From contig CAYNVN010000011.1 in the NCBI GenBank assembly GCA_964400655.1, positions 1 to 20,036 of the forward strand: DNA of 20,036 nucleotides, given 5' to 3'. Within the stretch, counting starts at the first letter, position 1; each line of letters begins with the position of its first letter. Positions 14,364 to 20,036 of this stretch are shown here, in pieces. Position numbers and translations under genes: made by a program. Under the pieces are notes generated by a model, which worked only from the letters and a program-made list of their open reading frames with translations, was not told the origin of the DNA and made no database searches. The stretch is from B16-G9 sp964400655. GTDB lineage: Bacteria > Bacteroidota > Bacteroidia > Bacteroidales > F082.

Positions 14364-15959
14364 ATGTTTAAAAAAATACCGCATACTTATGTTATCATAT
14401 TCGGCATTATTGTACTGTCGGCTGTTCTTACCTGGTTTATTCCCGGAGGAGAGTATAACCGGCACCGTATCAATGTTAACGGTGTTGAGCGGACGGTAAT
14501 TGAAAAGGGGTCGTTCCATTATGTGGAAAATCAACCGCAAACATGGCAGGTATTTACCGCGTTTTTTAAAGGGTTTGAACGGCAGGCCGGTATCATTGCT
14601 TTTATATTAATGATTGGCGGGGCTTTTTGGATTGTAAACTCCAGCAAAGCCATCGACATAGGTATTCTTTCGTTTTTAAAATATACACGTAAACTGGAAA
14701 AAAATCGTGTGTTACAAAAAATAGGGGTTAACAATATTGTGATTACTCTGGTTATGCTGCTTTTCAGTGTTTTCGGTGCCGTATTCGGAATGAGTGAAGA
14801 GACCATTGCCTTTATCATTATTGTTGTACCGCTTGCCATTTCCATGGGGTACGATTCAATTGTGGGGGTTAGTATGGTGTTTGTGGCGGCAGGACTGGGT
14901 TTTGCCGGAGCGGTTCTTAATCCGTTTACCATTGGAATTGCTCAGGGTATTGCCGACCTTCCGCTGTTTTCGGGGTTTGGATACCGTCTGTTCAGCTGGG
15001 TTATAATCAATCTTGTGGGAATAGGCTGGGTGCTTTGGTATGCAAAAAAAATCCACAAACATCCTGAAAAGTCGGTTGTTTACGAAGATGATGCTTACTG
15101 GCGCAAACATGTGGAGGTAAACCAACAGGATGTTGAGTTTCATACACCAAAATCGGCGTGGTGGGTTTATATATTAACCTCATTTGCCTTGGGAGTTTTT
15201 GCATGGTTTTATCCTGAAACTACCATGAAAATCGGTAATGCGGAGGAGACACTGCCCATGGTGCCGGTAGCCTGGGTACTGTTTGTGGTTTCGGGTTTTT
15301 TGAGCTTACGGAAATCGGTTCACTTTTTTATTCTTACCCTGCTTGGGTTTACCATCATCTACCTTATCGTAGGCGTTATGGGATATTCGTGGTACATTGA
15401 AGAAATTGCGGGGCTCTTTTTTACGCTGGGCATTTTGTCGGGAATAGCCATGAACTACAACGGAAACAAAGTAACCAAACTGTTTATTGAAGGTGCCGGT
15501 GATATTTTATCGGCAGCCATGGTGGTAGGGCTTGCAGGGGGTATTCTGATTGTTTTGGAAGATGGTCGTGTTATCGATACCATTTTGCATGGTGTTGCCG
15601 GCTCCATGTCGGATTTGGGAAGACTTGGTACTGTTTCGGTGATGTATTTAATTCAAACAGGCATCAATATTATTATCCCGTCGGGTTCGGCCAAAGCGGC
15701 CCTTACCATGCCGGTGATGGCACCTTTTTCCGACCTGGTGAATCTTTCGCGACAGGCAACCGTTATGGCCTTTCAGTTTGGTGATGGATTTACCAATATG
15801 ATTACGCCAACATCGGGGGTGCTTATCGGAGTTTTAGGGGTAGCCCGCATTCCGTACGATAAATGGGTAAAATGGATACTTCCCTTTATGGTGGTGTTGA
15901 TGCTTTTGGGCTGGCTCTTATTAATACCAACGGTTACTTTACAACTCGACGGATTTTAG
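14364..15959 (+). CDS. YfcC/DcuC-family membrane permease
   Basis: 531 residues from MFKKIPHTYV, with about 12 membrane segments. The N-terminus (HTYVIIFGIIVLSAVLTWFI, PGGEYNR) and the loop motifs FGAVFGMSEETIAF, AGAVLNPFTIGIAQ, IPSGSAKAALTMPVMAP and GDGFTNMITPTSG are those of the C4-dicarboxylate anaerobic carrier/YfcC group (PF03606-type), which includes the ArcD-like and DcuC-like permeases. Members move dicarboxylates, amino acids or peptides; the substrate here cannot be read from sequence. The duplicated hairpin-loop motifs suggest an ion-transporter-superfamily fold. It stands alone: the upstream side is the repeat island and the downstream gene has different base composition. Confidence 0.88.
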   Translation: MFKKIPHTYVIIFGIIVLSAVLTWFIPGGEYNRHRINVNGVERTVIEKGSFHYVENQPQTWQVFTAFFKGFERQAGIIAFILMIGGAFWIVNSSKAIDIGILSFLKYTRKLEKNRVLQKIGVNNIVITLVMLLFSVFGAVFGMSEETIAFIIIVVPLAISMGYDSIVGVSMVFVAAGLGFAGAVLNPFTIGIAQGIADLPLFSGFGYRLFSWVIINLVGIGWVLWYAKKIHKHPEKSVVYEDDAYWRKHVEVNQQDVEFHTPKSAWWVYILTSFALGVFAWFYPETTMKIGNAEETLPMVPVAWVLFVVSGFLSLRKSVHFFILTLLGFTIIYLIVGVMGYSWYIEEIAGLFFTLGILSGIAMNYNGNKVTKLFIEGAGDILSAAMVVGLAGGILIVLEDGRVIDTILHGVAGSMSDLGRLGTVSVMYLIQTGINIIIPSGSAKAALTMPVMAPFSDLVNLSRQATVMAFQFGDGFTNMITPTSGVLIGVLGVARIPYDKWVKWILPFMVVLMLLGWLLLIPTVTLQLDGF

Positions 15960-16040
15960 AGGTTTATGTTGTGAGGGCTTTATAAACGGAAGTTGGCTGT
16001 AACCGTAAAAAAAGTTCACAAAAACTATATAAAATAGAGA

Positions 16041-16658
16041 ATGAATTTACGTTTGATAATTTTAATGTTGGTTTTTGGATTGACAAGTTGTTCATCGGTT
16101 ATCTCAGGACTTTATGGAATAAAAAATCCAAAAAAATTAGACGACCAGACAATAATTCGATATTCTGAAAAGTACCATATTCCAATAACTGACAATTACA
16201 AATTAGACACTGCTTATTTGACATTTTTATCTTCGCTCGACTCGATAACTTTTAAAGAACAAATAAAAAATCATTATCAACCTTTACAAGTACTTTACTA
16301 CCACAAAACCGGTCAACTGGAATCTTTTCAGATCAATTGTTATGCAGGTGGGTTTCCAAACCTGAATTGGAATAGGGATGGTATGTTTACAACTTTTCCA
16401 CCCGGGAAACAAGCACCAATTGACAGCATTATTTCATTAGATTTACAACTAAAATACATACATCCTCTTTCGCGGACAATTAGTTGCTCAATTGAAAATT
16501 ATGAATACATTGTAATTGTGTATTGGAGCAGATTTATGGGAAGGCAAAGCAAACGTTTAATTCATCTTGTTCAGGAAAATATTAAATTGGCAAAAGAATA
16601 TAAAGTGAAAATATTTTATGTAAATACCGACAATATTTTTGCGTTGATTTACATTTAA
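16041..16658 (+). CDS. Lipoprotein of unknown function with thioredoxin-like C-terminal half
   Basis: 205 residues. The signal peptide ends in the lipobox GLTSC (Cys17). The mature protein contains YHIPITDNYKLDTAYL, HYQPLQVLYYHKTGQLESF, NCYAGGFPNLNWNRDG and FPPGKQAPIDS, then YIVIVYWSRFMGRQSKRLIHLVQEN and VKIFYVNTDN. The last part has the strand-helix-strand pattern of a thioredoxin fold, but with WSRF where a redox pair WCxxC would be, so no thiol-disulfide activity is expected (inference). I do not know a named family, although similar small lipoproteins occur in Bacteroidota. The gene is clearly A+T richer than the permease gene before it, lacks a recognisable promoter box, and is followed by an unusual spacer. 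Confidence 0.75.
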   Translation: MNLRLIILMLVFGLTSCSSVISGLYGIKNPKKLDDQTIIRYSEKYHIPITDNYKLDTAYLTFLSSLDSITFKEQIKNHYQPLQVLYYHKTGQLESFQINCYAGGFPNLNWNRDGMFTTFPPGKQAPIDSIISLDLQLKYIHPLSRTISCSIENYEYIVIVYWSRFMGRQSKRLIHLVQENIKLAKEYKVKIFYVNTDNIFALIYI

Positions 16659-16777
16659 AAAAATTAAAACGGTTGCAAGCAATAAAAAATATAATGTATG
16701 CCGTTGTTAGTCACGCTCAGAAAATAAAATTTATTGAATAAATGCGGCATGCACCATTTTCAAACCCGATTATCGTA
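16659..16777. other. AT-rich spacer with GTTG/CAAC-type repeat motif
   Basis: No gene. It contains ACGGTTGCAAGCA (about 16669-16681) and TGTATGCCGTTGTTAG (about 16695-16710), which look like the repeat family that flanks accessory genes in Bacteroidota and loosely resemble integron attC ends. The arms are not well complementary and the core GTTRRRY/RYYYAAC sites are not convincing. Confidence 0.3.
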
Positions 16778-19348
16778 TTAAAGGGTCTTTTTAATAATGT
16801 TTATCAAACTTGTAACGGTAACCGGTTTTGAAATATAGTTGTCAAAAATATCGCGGGGATTATCGTGTGTGCTCTGGTTTAACGAATAGGCCGTAAGAGC
16901 AATTACCGGAATTTTTGGATTTATTTTTTTAATACGCCGCGTGGCCTCATAACCATCCATCACAGGCATTTTCATATCCATTAAAATAAGGTCGATTTGA
17001 GGTTCTCTGCTAAAAATGTCAACCGCTTCTTTTCCATTCCATGCGTGTAACATGTTTACTTTATGACTTGTTAAAACGGTTTTAACAAGTAAAAAGTTCA
17101 ATTCATTGTCTTCAACAATCAATATTGTTTTGCCACCCAGGCTTTTACCTTTTTGCGTATGTTCTTTTGTTATACGGATTTCGGCTTTTTCAACGGGTAT
17201 GGTAAAAAAGACCGTAGTACCCTTTTTTTGTTGAGATTCTATCCATATTTTACCCCCAAGCATTTCAATGTATGCTTTGGAAAGGGCCAGTCCGATACCA
17301 TTACCTCCAAAACGTCGTATTTCGCTGGTTTCAACCTGTCGGAACGGTTCGAAGATGCGTTGTTGCAAATTTTTGGGAATCCCGATGCCGGTATCTTCAA
17401 TTAAAAATTGCAGTTGATTTTCCTCGGTTTTCTGAACGGCCAGAATGATTTTTCCTGTAAATGTAAATTTTACGGCATTGCTTAATAAATGCCAGATAAT
17501 TCGTTTCAGTTTATATTTATCGGTTTTAATAATTGATTCTTCGTCGCTGATATTGATGTTAACTTCAATCTCGATATTTTTTTGTGCTATCGAATTTTTG
17601 AAGTCTTTTAAAACATCGTTAACAACTTCTTTTATATTGGTATTTGTTTTAAAAATCTCTTCCTGATTGCTTTGAACCTTTGAAATTTCGATGGTGTCGT
17701 TTACAATATTGAGCAAACGGTTGCAGCTTTTATTAATTAAATCAACGTAGATATCTTGGGTTTCGTTAATTAAACCCGATTGGTTTAGCATGGATGAGAA
17801 CCCCATGATTCCGTTCATCGGAGTACGAAATTCGTGCGATACATTATTTAAAAAGGCTGTTTTCAGCCGGTCACTCTCTTCTGCTTTTTCTTTGGCTTTC
17901 GTTAAATCGGCCGTACGTTGTTCAACAAGATGTTCAAGATGTCGTTTATGTTTCGACAACTCTTTTGCCTGTGATTGAATCTCCGATTTTTGTTTCGAAA
18001 TTAAATCTCGTTGTTGAAGTATCTCCTTGTTTTTTTGCAGCAGTAACTCGTTGGCCTTTTTCTTGATTTTGTATAACCAAACGGTTAAAGCAATAATGAT
18101 GAACGCCACCAAAAGTCCTGCAAGTAAAATATATTGCAATGTTTTTTGAAATTCCAGTTCTTTCGCTAAAACAGCCTGCTTTTTCTTTTGGTTGAGCTTT
18201 TCCACCTCTTTTTCCCGCTCATACTTGTATTGCATCTCAAGCTTGGTAAGTTGCTTTATGTTGTTTTTGTTAAAAATACTGTCGTTTAAATTTTTAAAAA
18301 TAACATGATATTGATAAGCTTTTTTGTACAATCCCAAATTGGCATAAATGGATGATAAAATTTCCGCTATATTTTTTTTCAATTCAATATCACCTGTTTT
18401 ATCGGCAATAAAATAGGCCTTGTTGGCATAAATATTGGCATTGTTGTAGTCTTTAAGCGCCATGTACACCAAAGCCAGTTCTTTGTAATTTAATGCTTCG
18501 GTTGACTTGTTGCCTGTTTCGATACTTAATTTTACGGAAGACCTGAAGTAATACATTGCCGTATCATAATTTTTTAATTCACGATAAACAGCTCCCATAT
18601 TATAATATGACCTGGCAATACCGTTTTTATTATTGGTTTTCCGATAGATTTTCAATGATTTACGGAAAAATTCCAGAGCCTTTAAATAGTTTCCCTGTGT
18701 AAAATAATTAATTCCAATATTATGATACATATCTGAAATACCGCTTTCATCATCCAGCTTTTTATAAATATCAAGCGCTTTGATATAGTATTCAAGTGCT
18801 TTGGAATACTCCCGCTGAATATCATAAACAATCCCGATGTTACCATATGAATCGGCAATCCCGGGTTTGTTATTAAGCTCCTTTTCTATTTTTAACGATT
18901 TCTGAAAATATTCAAGTGTTTTGGGATAATTACCCTGAATCTTATATATAGCACCAATATTGTTGTATGTGTCTGAAATCCCATCTCGTATTCCAAGCAT
19001 TTCACTTGTTTCAAGCGAGCGTTTAAAATAGTCGATGGCTTTTGAAAAATCGGATTTCATATAATAACAAACACCAAGAATATTTAATGCCTTGGCTTTT
19101 GCCTTTAAATAATTTGTTTCGTCGGCCAGTTTAACAATTTCGTCGGCATATTTTAATGTTTTTTCAATATCGTAACGAAACAACTTTTTACTAAGTTGTA
19201 ACAAAATTTTTATTCTTACGGTATCGGGGTTTAAATGCGTTTCTAAAAGATTTTCAAGACTGTCTATTTCAGTGGTTTGTGCGTTAATTACGCTTGAAAA
19301 CAAAATAAGAACCAATAAAATGTTTAAAAAACGAGTAAAAATTTTCAT
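16778..19348 (-). CDS. TPR-containing hybrid sensor histidine kinase with receiver domain
   Basis: 856 residues from the ATG at 19348; the in-frame ATG at 19420 lies upstream of the -7 box and lacks a signal-peptide start. Order: signal peptide (1-23, cleavage near INAQ); periplasmic TPR array (about 40-350) with a strict 40-residue period (GISDTYNNIG at 123, GIADSYGNIG at 163, GISDMYHNIG at 203, GIARSYYNMG at 243); coiled coil (360-403); one TM (405-427); long cytoplasmic coiled coil (430-492); HisKA with His505 (NNVSHEFRTP); HATPase_c with N box (LLSNAVKF, Asn624), DTGIGIP and GGNGIGLALSKAY; receiver with Glu746-Asp747, phospho-Asp791 (LILMDMKMPVMDG), Thr819 and Lys841. It lacks a DNA-binding domain, so the output goes to a partner not seen here. 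Monocistronic between accessory DNA and the metH leader. Confidence 0.93.
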   Translation of the reverse strand: MKIFTRFLNILLVLILFSSVINAQTTEIDSLENLLETHLNPDTVRIKILLQLSKKLFRYDIEKTLKYADEIVKLADETNYLKAKAKALNILGVCYYMKSDFSKAIDYFKRSLETSEMLGIRDGISDTYNNIGAIYKIQGNYPKTLEYFQKSLKIEKELNNKPGIADSYGNIGIVYDIQREYSKALEYYIKALDIYKKLDDESGISDMYHNIGINYFTQGNYLKALEFFRKSLKIYRKTNNKNGIARSYYNMGAVYRELKNYDTAMYYFRSSVKLSIETGNKSTEALNYKELALVYMALKDYNNANIYANKAYFIADKTGDIELKKNIAEILSSIYANLGLYKKAYQYHVIFKNLNDSIFNKNNIKQLTKLEMQYKYEREKEVEKLNQKKKQAVLAKELEFQKTLQYILLAGLLVAFIIIALTVWLYKIKKKANELLLQKNKEILQQRDLISKQKSEIQSQAKELSKHKRHLEHLVEQRTADLTKAKEKAEESDRLKTAFLNNVSHEFRTPMNGIMGFSSMLNQSGLINETQDIYVDLINKSCNRLLNIVNDTIEISKVQSNQEEIFKTNTNIKEVVNDVLKDFKNSIAQKNIEIEVNINISDEESIIKTDKYKLKRIIWHLLSNAVKFTFTGKIILAVQKTEENQLQFLIEDTGIGIPKNLQQRIFEPFRQVETSEIRRFGGNGIGLALSKAYIEMLGGKIWIESQQKKGTTVFFTIPVEKAEIRITKEHTQKGKSLGGKTILIVEDNELNFLLVKTVLTSHKVNMLHAWNGKEAVDIFSREPQIDLILMDMKMPVMDGYEATRRIKKINPKIPVIALTAYSLNQSTHDNPRDIFDNYISKPVTVTSLINIIKKTL

Positions 19349-19371
19349 GACCGGTAAACCAAAAAAGTATT

Positions 19372-19379
19372 CAAAATTA
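19372..19379 (-). promoter_or_regulatory. -7 promoter box of the TPR histidine kinase gene
   Basis: Minus-strand TAATTTTG matches TAnnTTTG and ends 23 bases before the ATG at 19348. No clear -33. Confidence 0.45.
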
Positions 19380-19503
19380 TTAAGTATGGAACAGATAACT
19401 AATGGTTGGTAAATATACATTTTTTAAAGATTGACCGATGTCAAAAACCGATTATATTTTAAAAATGTTGAAACCCAAAAAATGTTATGATTAAAAAAAT
19501 CCT

Positions 19504-19511
19504 TATCTTTG
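19504..19511 (+). promoter_or_regulatory. -7 promoter box of the riboswitch-metH transcript
   Basis: TATCTTTG, perfect TAnnTTTG. Transcription would start at about 19515, just upstream of the AATTCAAAT element and the SAM aptamer, giving a leader of about 235 bases before metH. Confidence 0.6.
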
Positions 19512-19544
19512 CCCCTCAATTCAAATCCTCTCTCTTTTGTTGAG

Positions 19545-19670
19545 GCATTTGAATTTATATAGAAGGATGGAGAGACCGGGCTCAATGAAGTCCTGGCAAC
19601 CTGCCCCCTAACGGTAAGGTGCCAATACCCGGTTCCGGTAAATAATCCGGAAGATGATAAATTTAAATGC
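19545..19670 (+). ncRNA. SAM-I (S-box) riboswitch upstream of metH
   Basis: Conserved S-box elements appear in order: GGAGAGACCGGGCTC, AATGAAGTCCTGGCAACC (19585-19602), the GGTGCCAATACCCGG segment (19618-19632) and GGAAGATGAT. P1 is unusually long: 19545-19558 pairs with 19657-19670 over 14 positions with one G-U. It binds S-adenosylmethionine and normally lowers expression when SAM is high. There is no U-rich terminator hairpin after it, so control is probably translational or by alternative pairing. It lies about 80 bases before the metH start, which fits the known SAM regulation of methionine synthesis. Confidence 0.92.
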
Positions 19671-19750
19671 TGATGATTCGTTGTTTTTCATTGAAGCAGG
19701 CACGGGCATAACCCGCATTCAGCATAAAGTTTAACTTTAATAAAGCGACT

Positions 19751-20036
19751 ATGTCAGTAAAAAAGCCGGATATAAAAAAGTTGTTGGAAACCCGTGTGCT
19801 GGTGCTGGATGGTGCCATGGGCACCATGATTCAGCGTTACAAGCTGGAAGAAAAAGATTACAGAGGAAAACGATTTAAAGATGTTACCATTCTTCAAAAA
19901 GGAAACAACGATATTCTTTGCCTTACCCAACCGCAAATTATTCAAAAAATTCAAGAAGAGTACCTCGAAGCGGGTGCCGACATCATCGAAACCAACACCT
20001 TTAACGGTACCCGTATTTCGCAAAGCGATTACGGCC
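19751..20036 (+). CDS. metH: Methionine synthase MetH, N-terminal part (runs off the window)
   Basis: 95 codons from the ATG at 19751 to the edge. The sequence is the start of the homocysteine S-methyltransferase barrel: VLVLDGAMGTMIQRYKLEE (20 or so residues in), then NDILCLTQPQIIQKIQEEYL and the hallmark AGADIIETNTFNGTRIS. MetH transfers a methyl group from methyltetrahydrofolate to homocysteine through cobalamin. The zinc-binding Cys residues, the folate, B12 and reactivation domains lie beyond the edge, so a full-length or split (homocysteine-domain only) form cannot be told apart here. The preceding SAM-I riboswitch supports the assignment. Confidence 0.93.
   Translation, partial: MSVKKPDIKKLLETRVLVLDGAMGTMIQRYKLEEKDYRGKRFKDVTILQKGNNDILCLTQPQIIQKIQEEYLEAGADIIETNTFNGTRISQSDYG

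Noticed and set aside
16665..16712. Integron attC site
   Set aside because: The arms do not pair well and the core sites do not fit GTTRRRY/RYYYAAC; kept only as a loosely similar flank.

Overview
The window reads as a chromosomal segment of a Bacteroidota bacterium, probably a Bacteroidales/Marinilabiliales-type anaerobe or facultative anaerobe (inference). Evidence: a type IX secretion (T9SS) C-terminal sorting domain, FISUMP and GWxTD proteins, lipoproteins with Bacteroidota-style lipoboxes, a TPR-fused hybrid histidine kinase, weak Shine-Dalgarno sites, and repeated TAnnTTTG boxes (the Bacteroidota sigma-ABfr -7 element) just upstream of many genes. No phage, IS transposase or CRISPR array is visible.

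Region by region. 1-3567 (+) is a run of five closely spaced surface or secreted genes: the tail of a coiled-coil protein, a small T9SS cargo protein, a FISUMP protein, a PD40/TolB-like lipoprotein and an unknown lipoprotein. It ends at a bidirectional terminator at 3588-3624. 3633-7323 (-) holds a lipoprotein that looks like the detached N-terminal module of PhoD-type phosphatases, a truncated UPF0175-like ORF behind a well-formed promoter, a glycosylasparaginase, and a FucP-family sugar permease; the last two could form a GlcNAc-asparagine salvage pair. 7550-9606 (-) is a two-gene mevalonate operon (decarboxylase, then kinase, ATGA overlap). A tRNA-Ser(TGA) with its own promoter and terminator follows at 9742-9828 (-).

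9949-12472 (+) carries a GWxTD protein and a family 2 glycosyltransferase (TTG start). It converges with aroQ (12483-12908, -), which is divergent from a DUF434/DUF5616 protein (12946-13635, +). 13636-14330 is a gene-free repeat island: simple AT-rich repeats, several perfect hairpins and a MITE-like inverted-repeat element. 14364-15959 (+) is a YfcC/DcuC-type permease. 16041-16658 (+) is an A+T-rich lipoprotein gene that may be an acquired cassette. 16778-19348 (-) is a TPR hybrid histidine kinase with its own receiver domain. The window ends with a SAM-I riboswitch (about 19545-19670) preceding the start of metH (19751 to the edge), so methionine synthase is under S-adenosylmethionine feedback control.

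Most of the window is ordinary housekeeping and surface gene content. The points most worth a second look are the competing strands around the riboswitch P1 helix, the promoter-driven UPF0175 remnant, the orphan PhoD N-terminal module, the PIN-like acidic residues of the DUF434 protein, and the repeat that supplies that protein's last codons. I did not find a clear new multi-gene defence or mobile system.
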